Shown: positions 9,631-18,637 of the stretch, in pieces
Position numbering within the stretch: position 1 is the stretch's first letter
Layout: every line of letters starts with the position of its first letter
Assembly: GCF_015182315.1 (NCBI RefSeq)
Contig: NZ_PRDL01000001.1
Coordinates: 3,472,001-3,536,000, forward strand
Direction: 5' to 3'
Source: Cellvibrio polysaccharolyticus
GTDB taxonomy: Bacteria; Pseudomonadota; Gammaproteobacteria; Pseudomonadales; Cellvibrionaceae
Length of the DNA: 64,000 nt
Translations under genes and position numbers: made by a program
Notes under the pieces: model-generated
The model's input: only the letters and a program-made list of their open reading frames with translations
Databases searched by the model: none
Told to the model about the DNA's origin: nothing

Positions 9631-10088
9631 GAGGTCGCTCTCCATAGAGATATTGCTTTTATTGTTAGAGCATCGTGTAAGTAAAGAGGCGCTTTACACA
9701 AGTTATAAAACAGTTCACCTGTCTTGAATGGATTGTCGGCGCAAGCTCGGGCACTCACAAGGGCTTGCATACGTATTCAGCGTTAGCATACGTATGCATT
9801 TGGCCAACAATAAATCGCATAAATTGTCCTTTGGCAAGCCCCGAATACACTAATCTGGCCGCCCCCTTAAGAATCATTACCCTTTTTGCAATAAAATCGC
9901 TACCGCGTTAGAGCGCAAGAGGTTTCCGGTTAACGGCAGCAGGCTGATTGAAGCTTTTTGTACCTGTAAATTCTACCGCCACACAGGTGTGTGTAACCGG
10001 ATAGCAGCAGCATAGTTTGCCAATGGTTGGCGAGCAGATGAGCGGGAAATAAAGAAAGGGATCGGCAACAGACAATGGATAATGTCTT
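9631..10088 (-). promoter_or_regulatory. Control region of the maltodextrin receptor, with two ATACGTAT operators
   Basis: No gene is seen in this stretch. Two palindromic sites lie 135-165 bases upstream of the receptor start: TTGCATACGTATTCAG (9765-9780, core 9769-9776) and AGCATACGTATGCATT (9785-9800, core 9788-9795). Their cores are 19 bp apart, about two helical turns. Palindromes with a central CG are the usual target of LacI-family repressors. The same core occurs three times between the alpha-glucosidase and glucoamylase genes, so these are probably sites of the locus regulator encoded at 21254-22291. The link to that protein is inference. Confidence 0.75.
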
Positions 10089-10123
10089 CAAAAAAAACAA
10101 ACCGCTCCGGCAAGGAACGGCCT
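10089..10123 (-). terminator. Rho-independent terminator after the alpha-glucosidase gene
   Basis: On the minus strand, CCGTTCC, a five-base TTGCC loop and GGAGCGG form a seven-pair stem (one G-U pair) followed by TTTGTTTTTTTT. It lies about 90 bases past the alpha-glucosidase stop and separates it from the receptor promoter. Confidence 0.75.
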
Positions 10124-10215
10124 GTTATTCATTGAGCAACAGCAGTATTGAAAAACGAAGCTTATTAAAAAATCAATGGCGTCAAAAAAATCGCTGCGCA
10201 CTTTACTGAAAATTA

Positions 10216-11838
10216 TTAAAACCGAATAAACTGGCTGCCATAAGGTGCCAAAGTAATCCTATTATTCGCTGCCAACGCCATGGTTTGTGCCGGCGAAGCG
10301 TAAACCGGCATTCCGCCACTCTCCGGCAAGGTAAACTGCTGCGCCTCACCGGAAAAATTAAATACTGCCAGCAGGCGCTGTTCACCCGTGTAACGATAAA
10401 ACGCCAATACATTTTCCGAATCGCATACAAAACGAATATTCCCTTCCAGCAACAGCGGTTGCTGTTTGCGCCAGCGGATAAAATCACGGTAATGATTTAA
10501 TACCGAGCCGGCTTCATGCTCCTGCACATCCACGGCAAATTCGCGGTGGCTCTCGGAAACCGGTAACCAGGTGTTTTCGCTATCGGAAAATCCCCCGGCA
10601 ATGGCAGTTTTATGCCATGGCATGGGCGTACGGCAACCATCGCGACCTTTAAACATTGGCCAGAAGGTAATGCCGTAAGGGTCTTGCAACTTGTGATGCT
10701 CAATGACCGCTTCTGTCAGCCCCAGCTCTTCACCCTGATAGGTACATACGCTACCGCGCAGTGACAACAATAAGGTGTTGAACAATTTTGCCATCGCCGG
10801 GGTGGGCGTTTCACCGCCCCAGCGGCTGAGAACGCGTACCACATCATGGTTGCCGTGCGCCCAGCAAGACCAACCTTCGGTGAGGTTTTTTTCCAAATTC
10901 TCGACCGTTTCACGCACATAAGCAGGCGATACCTTTTCGGCCAGCAATTCAAAACTGTAAGCCATGTGCAAGCGATTGTTGCCCGCCGTGTATTCCGCCA
11001 TGGAGTGCAACGAGTCTTCGGTAGAAATTTCACCCAGCGTTACCGTGCCCGGATAACCATTCAGCAAGGCGCGCAATTTTTCAATAAACGCCAGTGTTTC
11101 CGGGCGATCATTGTTGTATAAATGACGCTGAAAAGCATAAGGGTTATCTACCGAAAAGCCCCTGCCCTTGCGCTCCTCTGCCGGCTTGGCCGGGTTGTCC
11201 CGCAGCGCCTCATCATGAAAGCAAAAAGTAATGGCATCCAGACGCAAACCGTCCACACCCCGTTTCAACCAGAATTCCACTTCATCGAGAATTTGTTGCT
11301 GTACCGCTTCGCAGTGATAATTCAAATCCGGCTGGCTTTTTAAAAAATTGTGCAAATAATACTGGCCGCGGCGCGGTTCCCACTCCCAGGCGACACCACC
11401 AAAGATCGCCAGCCAATTGTTGGGTGGTGAACCGTCATCACGTGGATCGACCCACACATACCAATCGGCCTTCTCGTTAGTTCGCGATGTGCGGCTCTCC
11501 TGAAACCAGGCATGCTGGTCAGAGGTATGGCTGAGCACCTGATCAATAATGATTTTCAGACCGAGTTGATGGGCTTTTTTAATAAGCCGATCCAGATCAT
11601 CCAGGTGACCGAAAATAGGATCAATGCTGCGGTAGTCACTGATGTCGTAACCGAAGTCGTGCATGGGGGATTTGAAAAAAGGCGATATCCAAATGGCATC
11701 CACACCCAGACTGGCAATGTAATCCAGTTTTTCAATAATACCAGGCAGGTCACCAATGCCATCGCCATTGCTGTCCATAAGGCTGCGAGGATAAACCTGA
11801 TAGATCACCGCACCGCGCCACCAGAGAGAAGAGGTCAT
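10216..11838 (-). CDS. GH13 alpha-glucosidase (oligo-1,6-glucosidase-like)
   Basis: A 540-residue cytoplasmic-type enzyme (no signal peptide) starting MTSSLWWRGAVIYQVYPRSL, the standard opening of the GH13 alpha-glucosidase group. Visible motifs are the calcium-site-like DSNGDGIGDL, DQVLSHTSDQHAWF, the nucleophile Asp in GLRLDAITF, the acid Glu in VTLGEISTED and HGNHDVVRV. It should release glucose from the non-reducing ends of short malto-oligosaccharides. The ATG at 11838 is chosen because AGGAG lies ten bases upstream and the family starts here. The frame stays open upstream to 11979 without resemblance. It is divergent from the glucoamylase gene, and three ATACGTAT sites lie between them. 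Confidence 0.93.
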   Translation of the reverse strand: MTSSLWWRGAVIYQVYPRSLMDSNGDGIGDLPGIIEKLDYIASLGVDAIWISPFFKSPMHDFGYDISDYRSIDPIFGHLDDLDRLIKKAHQLGLKIIIDQVLSHTSDQHAWFQESRTSRTNEKADWYVWVDPRDDGSPPNNWLAIFGGVAWEWEPRRGQYYLHNFLKSQPDLNYHCEAVQQQILDEVEFWLKRGVDGLRLDAITFCFHDEALRDNPAKPAEERKGRGFSVDNPYAFQRHLYNNDRPETLAFIEKLRALLNGYPGTVTLGEISTEDSLHSMAEYTAGNNRLHMAYSFELLAEKVSPAYVRETVENLEKNLTEGWSCWAHGNHDVVRVLSRWGGETPTPAMAKLFNTLLLSLRGSVCTYQGEELGLTEAVIEHHKLQDPYGITFWPMFKGRDGCRTPMPWHKTAIAGGFSDSENTWLPVSESHREFAVDVQEHEAGSVLNHYRDFIRWRKQQPLLLEGNIRFVCDSENVLAFYRYTGEQRLLAVFNFSGEAQQFTLPESGGMPVYASPAQTMALAANNRITLAPYGSQFIRF

Positions 11839-12362
11839 GATGGCTGTACTCCTTCGCGCCGATTTATTGTGTGGGCTTGATAATTTGAGGCTGCGCATAA
11901 GCGCGCAGCAAGACCGAATACCACTGCAACCGTCAGTGACAGTGAACACACCACGACAGACATAAACGTTACCTGACATCGTTATTATTGACTTGCCATC
12001 CGAGGTGATTCGATGGCCTTGTTAAGCAATTTTTCGGGATCGCTTTTTTGTCAGACCAAAATACGCCAGTGTTCCTTTACGTCGCAAGGCTATACATACG
12101 TATGCATAGCCGCGCCAGCTTAATTTTTGTTCGATTCGTGTAGGAATACGTATGCAATAAATAACTGAAAAGGTTTTATATGGCGGAAGAGACTACGGCG
12201 CCCGATGGGACGGCGGTCTCAACGCCTATGTCAGAAAAACCAAATAACTCTGTTCAAATGAACAAGCTTTAACGACTGAATACGTATGTAACCTATTGAA
12301 TTGAAGAGCCCCAAAAACTACCGTAGGCGTAACTCATAACAATATCCAATAAGGCCTTCACC
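11839..12362. promoter_or_regulatory. Divergent control region with three ATACGTAT operators
   Basis: These 524 bases between the alpha-glucosidase (minus) and glucoamylase (plus) genes hold three copies of the same palindromic core. They are ACATACGTATGCAT (core 12096-12103), GAATACGTATGCAA (core 12146-12153) and GAATACGTATGTAA (core 12280-12287). The last is 75 bases before the glucoamylase start. With the two sites before the receptor gene they define a five-site regulon, most simply controlled by the LacI-family protein at 21254-22291. No exact promoter hexamers were assigned. Confidence 0.75.
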
Positions 12363-14786
12363 ATGCGTATTCTTTGCAGCAGCTTTCTGCTGGGTTCCCT
12401 TGCCTTGCTCACCGGTTGCGACTCCTCCCCCAAAGAAGCTTCCACTCCCAACAAAACAGCCAGCGCACTGGTCGCGCCCGGCGCGCCGGGTGACAACCCG
12501 GTATGGGCGTTTTCGGGAAAAACCGGTATCGGCACATCTTATGAAGCTTACCGGGATGGTCACTATCACGATGATGCCAGCACCGGCACTGTGTCCAAAG
12601 TATGGTTCTCGCTGGCCGAAGGCATCATCACCGAAACTATGTACGGCATGATTCATGAAGCCCAAATTAAAGACATTCAATTTTTTATTCAGGGCGAGGG
12701 CTTTTTGCATGAAGAAAGCAAAGACACCATCAGCCATATTGAATATCTGCATACCGATGCAGAAGGCCGCCCGTTATCCCTGGCGTATAAAATTATCAAC
12801 CGCGATAAACAAAACCGTTACGAAATCGAAAAACATGTGTTTACCGATCCGGACGGACAATCATTAATGTTCCGGGTCATCTTTCGGGCCAACGAAGAAC
12901 ATATTACGCCCTGGTTACATATTACACCGCAGGTTGCCAATACCGGCATTAACGACAAAGCCTGGCAGGAAAATAGCACCTGGTACGCGCAAGAAGGTAA
13001 TACCACTCTGGCGGTAAAAACCGATGCGCCGGTGGCCAGCAGCACCGTCGGTTTTATGGGGCAATCCGATGGTGTTACACAGCTGCAACAGCAGGGAAAA
13101 TTGCACCGGGCTTACACCACCACCGGCGATAAACCCGGTCATGTGGGTATCACCTTGCAGCTGCCAATGCTGAATAATGAAAGCGCCGATTGGCAATTTG
13201 TCATTGGTTTTGGCGATAGCCCGGCCAGCAGCTCACAACAGGCCGATGCAACCTTGAAAAGAGGCTATGAAGAAGTACTCGGGCATTACAATGGTGAAGG
13301 CCAACATATCGGCTGGCAGGATTATCTGGAAAGTTTGCCGCAATTACCGGCGTTGTCTGCAATTGCAACTGACCAGGGTAAATTGCTGTATGCCAGCGCG
13401 CTGGTGTTAAAAGCCCAGGAAGATAAAACCCATGCCGGTGCGCTGATCGCATCACTCTCAAACCCTTGGGGTGATACCGTACCGGCGACTACCGCACGCA
13501 CTGGTTATAAAGCCGTGTGGCCACGGGATTTTTACCAGGTTGCCATGGCGATGCTGGCGCTGGGTGATCGCGAAACGCCCAAAGTCGCGTTTGAATATTT
13601 ACAAAAAGTGCAGGTAACTGAAAACACGCCGGGTTTTAGCGGCGCACCCGGCTGGTTTTTACAAAAAACCCGGGTTGATGGTGAGCTGGAATGGGTAGCC
13701 ATTCAAATGGACCAAACCGCCATGCCAATTATGCTGGGCTGGCGCTTGTGGCAAGAGGATGTACTAACCGATGAAGAAGCAGTGCATTGGTTTAACCACA
13801 TGCTGAAACCGGCCGCCGATTTTCTCGCCGATGGCGGCAAGGTAAAACTGGATTGGGTCGATATTGATTTAAAACCACCCTTTACCCAGCAAGAGCGCTG
13901 GGAAGAACAACAAGGTTATTCGCCGTCCAGCACCGCAGCCATTATTGCCGGCCTGATTACCGCAGCAGACCTGGCAAAACTGGCTGGAAATGAGGAGCGC
14001 GCCGCGCATTATCTGCAAGTTGCCGATCGTATTTCCGGTGAGATAGAAAGCACCATGTTTACCACGCAAGGTTCGCTCACCGGCGAGTACGGCGATGGCC
14101 GTTATTATTTGCGCATTACTGAAAACACCAACCCCAATGATCGTGCGTCGCTGGCAACTCGCAACGGACGCGATATGACCGATGAAAGTCTGGTGATTGA
14201 CGGTGGCTTTTTGGAGCTGGTGCGGTATGGTGTTCGCCCGGCCAATGATGCCTATATTCTGGAAGCCCTGCCTGAGTTGGATAATCAATCGCTATCGGAT
14301 GATTTACGCGTGAAATACGAATTCAGCTTCCCCGGTGTTGACGGATCTTTCCCGGGCTGGCGCCGCTACGGTATTGATGGCTACGGTGAAGATATCAAAA
14401 CCGGGCTGGGCTACGGTGCAGTCAATGAAGTGATGAGCCCCGGCCAACGTGGCCGCGTATGGCCATTTTTTACTGGCGAACGCGCCCATTACGAACTGGC
14501 TCATGCGCGAGCAACCGAGGCACTCAATGAAAAAACACTGGGCAATTTGCGCAGTACCTATGTAAAAGGTCTTGAGTTGTTCGCCAACGAAGGGCTGATG
14601 CTACCGGAACAGGTATGGGACGGTGTCGGCAATAATGAAGTTCGCCATTATGCGCCTGGCCAAGGCACCAACTCGGCAACCCCGCTGGCCTGGACCCACG
14701 CCGAATATGTAAAACTGCTGCGCTCCTTACACGATAAAACGGTGTGGGATCACTACCCACTGGTAGAACAGCATTTCCAACAATAA
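12363..14786 (+). CDS. GH15 glucoamylase-like lipoprotein (glucan 1,4-alpha-glucosidase)
   Basis: An 807-residue protein with a lipoprotein signal: hydrophobic stretch then LLTGCDSS, so Cys19 would be lipidated. The N-terminal half is a beta-sandwich domain as in bacterial glucoamylases (about residues 35-290). The C-terminal (alpha/alpha)6 barrel carries WPRDFYQVAMAM, MDQTAMPIMLGW, RWEEQQGYSPS (general acid Glu region) and GRVWPFFTGERAHYEL (general base Glu region). The enzyme should release beta-glucose from starch or maltodextrin ends. As a lipoprotein it probably sits in the outer membrane or periplasm beside the receptor. AAGG lies about nine bases before the ATG. It is followed after 61 bases by the sugar transporter gene. 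Confidence 0.93.
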   Translation: MRILCSSFLLGSLALLTGCDSSPKEASTPNKTASALVAPGAPGDNPVWAFSGKTGIGTSYEAYRDGHYHDDASTGTVSKVWFSLAEGIITETMYGMIHEAQIKDIQFFIQGEGFLHEESKDTISHIEYLHTDAEGRPLSLAYKIINRDKQNRYEIEKHVFTDPDGQSLMFRVIFRANEEHITPWLHITPQVANTGINDKAWQENSTWYAQEGNTTLAVKTDAPVASSTVGFMGQSDGVTQLQQQGKLHRAYTTTGDKPGHVGITLQLPMLNNESADWQFVIGFGDSPASSSQQADATLKRGYEEVLGHYNGEGQHIGWQDYLESLPQLPALSAIATDQGKLLYASALVLKAQEDKTHAGALIASLSNPWGDTVPATTARTGYKAVWPRDFYQVAMAMLALGDRETPKVAFEYLQKVQVTENTPGFSGAPGWFLQKTRVDGELEWVAIQMDQTAMPIMLGWRLWQEDVLTDEEAVHWFNHMLKPAADFLADGGKVKLDWVDIDLKPPFTQQERWEEQQGYSPSSTAAIIAGLITAADLAKLAGNEERAAHYLQVADRISGEIESTMFTTQGSLTGEYGDGRYYLRITENTNPNDRASLATRNGRDMTDESLVIDGGFLELVRYGVRPANDAYILEALPELDNQSLSDDLRVKYEFSFPGVDGSFPGWRRYGIDGYGEDIKTGLGYGAVNEVMSPGQRGRVWPFFTGERAHYELAHARATEALNEKTLGNLRSTYVKGLELFANEGLMLPEQVWDGVGNNEVRHYAPGQGTNSATPLAWTHAEYVKLLRSLHDKTVWDHYPLVEQHFQQ

Positions 14787-14847
14787 AAAATAAGGTAACG
14801 GCTAAAGGCAGGGACGCCATAGCCATAGATCACAGGTAATAATAAAA

Positions 14848-16341
14848 ATGAATGTAAAACCGCAGTTAAGTTTTTGGCAAATCTGGAACATGTGTTTCGG
14901 GTTTCTTGGTATTCAATTCGGCTTCGCCTTGCAAAACACCAATGTCAGCCGCGTGTTTCAAACACTCGGCGCATCCATTGATGATATTCCGCTGTTATGG
15001 ATAGCCGCGCCAGTAACCGGCTTGCTGGTGCAACCGATCATTGGTTACTGGAGCGACCGCACCTGGAGCACACTGGGTCGTCGTCGGCCGTTTATTTTAT
15101 ACGGCGCTATTGCCGCCAGCCTGGCATTGATCGTTATGCCCAACTCGCCCACGCTGTGGATTGCAGCCGGTATGCTGTGGGTACTGGATGCGTCCATCAA
15201 CATCACCATGGAGCCCTTTCGTGCGCTCACTGGCGATATGCTACCGGAAAGCCAACGTGCCACCGGCTTTACCTTGCAAAGTTTTTTTATTGGCGTGGGC
15301 GCGGTGATTGCTTCGGCGCTGCCGTGGATTTTCAGCAACTGGTTGGGCATTGCCAATACCGCCCCGGAAGGTGTAATTCCCGATTCGGTAATTTATGCAT
15401 TTTATTGCGGCGCTGTTATTTATTTATTGAGCGTGCTCTGGACGGTACTAAAAACCCGCGAATATACACCGCAACAAATGGCAGCATTTGATGGCCTGCG
15501 CGAAGAAAGTCGCCAGAAACATAACGACCCGGGCATTCAACACCGCTTCTCTCGCAATGGTATTTATTACCTCGCCGCTGCCATGTTATTTACGCTGGTA
15601 ATTTATTGGCGCAACTGGGATGCCCAGTTGTATATTCTGTGCGGGTTGCTGGCGACATTTGCGCTGTTACAAATGATTGCCGGGCAACTGCAAAATAAAC
15701 AACGCCTCAACAATGCCTGGTTTCAAATTACCAACGATTTGTACCAGATGCCCAACACCATGAAACAGCTGGCCGTAGTGCAGTTTTTCTCCTGGTTCGC
15801 CCTTTTTTCCATGTGGATTTACACCACACCGGCAGTAACCTCCCACCACTACCAAACCACCGATACCACATCTTTGGCCTACAACCAGGGCGCTGACCTG
15901 GTGGCTATTTTATTCGCCGCCTACAACGGCTTTGCCGCACTGGCCGCGTTGATTATTCCTTTTCTCGTGAAGAAAACCGGCGCGCAAATAGCACATGCAC
16001 TGTGTCTGGTTTGCGGCGGTTTGGGGTTAATTTCCTTCTGGCTAATCACCGACCCAAGCTGGTTAATATTCTCCATGGTCGGCGTAGGCATCGCCTGGGC
16101 GTCCATCCTCTCCCTGCCCTACGCCATGCTCTCCTGCGCCTTACCGGCACACAAAATGGGAATTTATATCGGGATTTTCAATTTCTTTATTGTAATTCCG
16201 CAAATACTGGCTGCCAGTTTATTGGGGCTTTTACTGCGGGAAGTATTACAAGGCAGCACACTGATGGTACTGGTAGCAGGCGGCGGCTCGTTTATTCTGG
16301 CAGCGCTATTCAGCTTGCGGGTGCGGTGGCAAAGTGTTTGA
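14848..16341 (+). CDS. MFS sugar transporter (SLC45/MalY-like)
   Basis: A 497-residue membrane protein with about 12 predicted segments. It starts LSFWQIWNMCFGFLGIQFGFALQN and has the MFS loop motif GYWSDRTWSTLGRRRPF, typical of the SLC45-like/GPH-type sugar transporters found beside TonB receptors in Caulobacter and Xanthomonas (MalY-like). It should carry maltose, maltodextrin or glucose across the inner membrane. It forms an operon with the glucoamylase gene. Its stop codon (16339-16341) is directly followed by the first attC-like site of the cassette cluster, so the accessory block begins exactly at its 3' end. Confidence 0.9.
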   Translation: MNVKPQLSFWQIWNMCFGFLGIQFGFALQNTNVSRVFQTLGASIDDIPLLWIAAPVTGLLVQPIIGYWSDRTWSTLGRRRPFILYGAIAASLALIVMPNSPTLWIAAGMLWVLDASINITMEPFRALTGDMLPESQRATGFTLQSFFIGVGAVIASALPWIFSNWLGIANTAPEGVIPDSVIYAFYCGAVIYLLSVLWTVLKTREYTPQQMAAFDGLREESRQKHNDPGIQHRFSRNGIYYLAAAMLFTLVIYWRNWDAQLYILCGLLATFALLQMIAGQLQNKQRLNNAWFQITNDLYQMPNTMKQLAVVQFFSWFALFSMWIYTTPAVTSHHYQTTDTTSLAYNQGADLVAILFAAYNGFAALAALIIPFLVKKTGAQIAHALCLVCGGLGLISFWLITDPSWLIFSMVGVGIAWASILSLPYAMLSCALPAHKMGIYIGIFNFFIVIPQILAASLLGLLLREVLQGSTLMVLVAGGGSFILAALFSLRVRWQSV

Positions 16342-16342
16342 A

Positions 16343-16422
16343 ATTTAACACCGCATGCAAGGACGCGAGTTTATGAGCACCCCATCGCCTCTTGGGCGGT
16401 TTATTGACATGCTTTGTTAATG
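16343..16422 (-). repeat. attC-like recombination site A
   Basis: On the plus strand the site opens with ATTTAAC (16343-16349), a perfect match to the integron core RYYYAAC. It ends with GTTAATG (16416-16422), close to the complementary core GTTRRRY. Inside, AACACCGCATGC and GACATGCTTTGTTAA can pair (CATGC/GCATG, TGTTAA/TTAACA), as in the L and R boxes of attC. Length is 80 bp, within the normal attC range. It follows the small membrane-protein gene on the minus strand, where the attC of that cassette should lie. Confidence 0.6.
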
Positions 16423-16423
16423 G

Positions 16424-16735
16424 TCATTTCATCGCGCTCATCCAACCTCGCCTGCCTTTCCTGGAGAATTTCCCTGTAGAGTGGGCGCATGCTGATCCAT
16501 CTCTGCGTATACGAACCAAAGACCTCACTTTCGGGGTGTTTTGCAAGTTATCGCTTTGCTGCTTCGTGGTATCAGCTGCAAATAAGTAGAGTATGAGATC
16601 CACTACCGGCAAGACTAAAATTAACGTGTAAATTGCTTTTAAGGCCATATAGCCTGGTTTCAAGCACAGCCGCGCGACGCAAATGGTCACAAAAAAATAT
16701 GAAATATATAGAACTGTAATAAGGCTAGATTCCAC
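16424..16735 (-). CDS. Small two-TM membrane protein of unknown function (cassette gene)
   Basis: A 103-residue protein starting at a GTG with GAG six bases upstream. Residues 4-20 and about 31-51 are hydrophobic (LITVLYISYFFVTICVA and AIYTLILVLPVVDLILYLF) and look like two membrane segments. The C-terminal half is basic and polar. I recognise no family. Its start lies nine bases past site B and its stop abuts site A, the compact layout of an integron cassette. The gene could be a real small membrane effector or an unselected frame; coding evidence is moderate. Confidence 0.5.
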   Translation of the reverse strand: MESSLITVLYISYFFVTICVARLCLKPGYMALKAIYTLILVLPVVDLILYLFAADTTKQQSDNLQNTPKVRSLVRIRRDGSACAHSTGKFSRKGRRGWMSAMK

Positions 16736-16744
16736 ATGCTACTC

Positions 16745-16807
16745 AATTAACGCAAAGCTCAGGAGCGGCTCTCGAAGCGAGCCATCCCCAGCAGCGTCTT
16801 GTTAGCT
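16745..16807 (-). repeat. attC-like recombination site B
   Basis: A 63-bp imperfect palindrome. Plus-strand ends are AATTAAC (16745-16751) and GTTAGCT (16801-16807), each one mismatch from the integron core consensus. The centre holds GGCTC and GAGCC arms around TCGAAGC. The last codons of the SIR2-like gene run into it, which is common for cassette genes. Length and layout match the short 59-be type of attC. Confidence 0.6.
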
Positions 16808-17883
16808 GAAAGCAGTCCATCAAAAATTTTCGATTTTACAAACCGTTCGAATGTATATTCATAGTATTCAACATTTTTTGACAACCCTTCATATCTATGT
16901 TTGAGGTCCTTGGCTCTACTTTTATTTATAACGATAATCTTCCCGTCTTCTGAAAAACATCTCCTTATTAGCGCACGAATATGAACATCAGCTTCAGGAA
17001 ATGAGTATCCGATAAAAACAAGCTGCTTAGCATTTCCTACAAGATAGGACGCCTCATCATAAAGCTTACTAAATATGAAATTATGGTTAGTCTTAATATG
17101 CGTTGGCATTTGAAGTAAAGAAGAAAGCCGGTTCCGATCAAAGGGGCATTCTGTGACCTGATTGTCCATAAACGACTTAAATGAGTCTAACTTAAGATTA
17201 AACTCGTGCTGCCAAGGTGTGAGAGCTATCTGCCCACAGCATGAGCAGTATTTCCAATTCAGACTGCCGTGCAACTTGATTAGTTTAATTCTAGTAACCT
17301 TATCGTAATTGAATCTCTCGCTAGGCTTTTTGGGATCAACCCACCAATCAAATGCCCCCCCTGCTTCTGGATTTCTGAAATTTATAAAGTCAAGACAGTA
17401 ATCAATTAAACACTCTGGATATATTGAGTCAAAAGCTTCGTCTGCAAGCGTGTCGTAATTTGTTGTGATTACACCTACTTCTGGATCTACCTCCTTGATC
17501 TTTCTCCAAAACTCTCCAAATAGCTCACTTCTCTTCGTATTCTTGCTTATGAGATAGTGTACAACTTTGGTGAAATCTACCTTTATCTCAAGCAGCTCCT
17601 TAACTCCCCACCCTCTCGATAAAGAGAGATCATTCTTAATGAAGAACTCAATAAACCCGAAAACTTCCTCAAGTGACGGTGTTTGTTCTCCTTGGGCAAA
17701 ATACTCAGTCAGAAATTTACGAAGACGCTTTGCTGTATCAGAGTGCTTGAGCTGAGGATCTGTATCTCTAATTATCTGAGGTAGTATATCCGCCTGCAAG
17801 GGAACACCATCAGCATAAGAAGCACCAGCACCAAATATGAACACAGTTGAAGGCTTATCATTCTGAACTGGTAACGCTTCCAT
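16759..17883 (-). CDS. SIR2-like domain protein (probable NAD-binding defence effector)
   Basis: A 374-residue protein with a SIR2-like (SIR2_2) Rossmann fold. It has FIFGAGAS (residues 15-22), VITTNYDTLAD (138-148) for NAD binding and KLHGSLNW (203-210) with the catalytic-type His205. A Cys-rich turn YCSCCG (212-217) follows, then LVFIGYSFPEADVHIRALIRR in the C-terminal half. Related SIR2 proteins act as NAD-depleting effectors in bacterial anti-phage systems. That role here is inferred from the family and from neighbouring SLATT and FRG genes. It stands alone, with no TIR, HerA or Argonaute partner beside it. Its ATG is 20 bases past site C, and its C-terminus runs into site B, as in an integron cassette. 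Confidence 0.85.
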   Translation of the reverse strand: MEALPVQNDKPSTVFIFGAGASYADGVPLQADILPQIIRDTDPQLKHSDTAKRLRKFLTEYFAQGEQTPSLEEVFGFIEFFIKNDLSLSRGWGVKELLEIKVDFTKVVHYLISKNTKRSELFGEFWRKIKEVDPEVGVITTNYDTLADEAFDSIYPECLIDYCLDFINFRNPEAGGAFDWWVDPKKPSERFNYDKVTRIKLIKLHGSLNWKYCSCCGQIALTPWQHEFNLKLDSFKSFMDNQVTECPFDRNRLSSLLQMPTHIKTNHNFIFSKLYDEASYLVGNAKQLVFIGYSFPEADVHIRALIRRCFSEDGKIIVINKSRAKDLKHRYEGLSKNVEYYEYTFERFVKSKIFDGLLSANKTLLGMARFESRS

Positions 17884-17902
17884 TTTCTCGATCTACCCTT
17901 TG

Positions 17903-17968
17903 AGCCAACGTTTAAACTCAGGCCGCGGGCCGCCATGGCGAGCCGTACCTGCAAGCGAATGGTTAGTC
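17903..17968 (-). repeat. attC-like recombination site C
   Basis: A 66-bp imperfect palindrome with plus-strand ends AGCCAAC (17903-17909) and GTTAGTC (17962-17968), each one mismatch from the integron core. The stop codon TAA of the SLATT-like gene lies inside the right core (minus-strand GACTAAC), a classical cassette feature. CTCAGG and CCTGCAAG form L-box-like arms with unpaired bases. The SIR2-like gene starts 20 bases beyond. Confidence 0.65.
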
Positions 17969-18637
17969 CGAACCACACTGATTTCCGGGCCCACCGGCAT
18001 GTCTTTGTAACTCCAATTTCGTCAAATCGACCGCCTTCTTCCATTCAGCAGTTTCAGTGCCAAGCACCAAATGCATCTGCTCGATAAACTCAACAGAACG
18101 ATCAATCAATAAAACCGATTTCTCTGCATCCGAAGCAAAAATATTTGATACAAAAATTCGTTTGGCATCAAGCGCATATAACTCGAATATTCGCTCTATA
18201 TCCAACTGTGTCTTCACATATCGGTGGTGAGAGTTAGTTCCACCAAATACGTTGTCTGCGACCAGGACGGAGCCTGCGAGCGCAAAGAAGTAGTACCCCC
18301 AAGAAAGGAAATTCTCAGGCAAGTCGCTCAAAATGTGTCCCGCAACTGGAACCAGTATTCCGACAGTACCGAATAGCCATGCCATATAATGAAGAAGAGT
18401 TGATAGCCTTCTTGCTTGCACACGACGCAGATAGTAATAACGAATTTCCGCATTGGCGAGTTCGCCAACCAGAGCGAAAATTTCATTTCCTGAATTAGTA
18501 GGATCTACTATTCTCAATGTTTCCGAGAACTGAGTTACACGAACGGGATCTTCTACCTTAGGGCCAAAAGGATATGGAAGTCCTATGCGCCACCTGAACG
18601 GATCGAGCTTATGCTTGTCATTTTTGAACATCCCCAT
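17963..18637 (-). CDS. SLATT-like two-TM effector protein
   Basis: A 224-residue protein. A charged N-terminal region is followed by an amphipathic helix (ELANAEIRYYYLRRVQARRLST, residues 59-80, in two parts). Two membrane segments follow (about 82-104 and 111-131), then a long cytoplasmic helical tail. This is the layout of SLATT domains, which are thought to form membrane pores when triggered in SMODS/SLOG-type nucleotide-signalling defence systems. No cyclase or SLOG gene lies beside it, so trigger and partner are unknown. AGGAG is five bases before the ATG, and AACCAAC (18648-18654), an integron-core-like heptamer, is just upstream. Family assignment is from layout and residue pattern. 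Confidence 0.65.
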   Translation of the reverse strand: MGMFKNDKHKLDPFRWRIGLPYPFGPKVEDPVRVTQFSETLRIVDPTNSGNEIFALVGELANAEIRYYYLRRVQARRLSTLLHYMAWLFGTVGILVPVAGHILSDLPENFLSWGYYFFALAGSVLVADNVFGGTNSHHRYVKTQLDIERIFELYALDAKRIFVSNIFASDAEKSVLLIDRSVEFIEQMHLVLGTETAEWKKAVDLTKLELQRHAGGPGNQCGSD

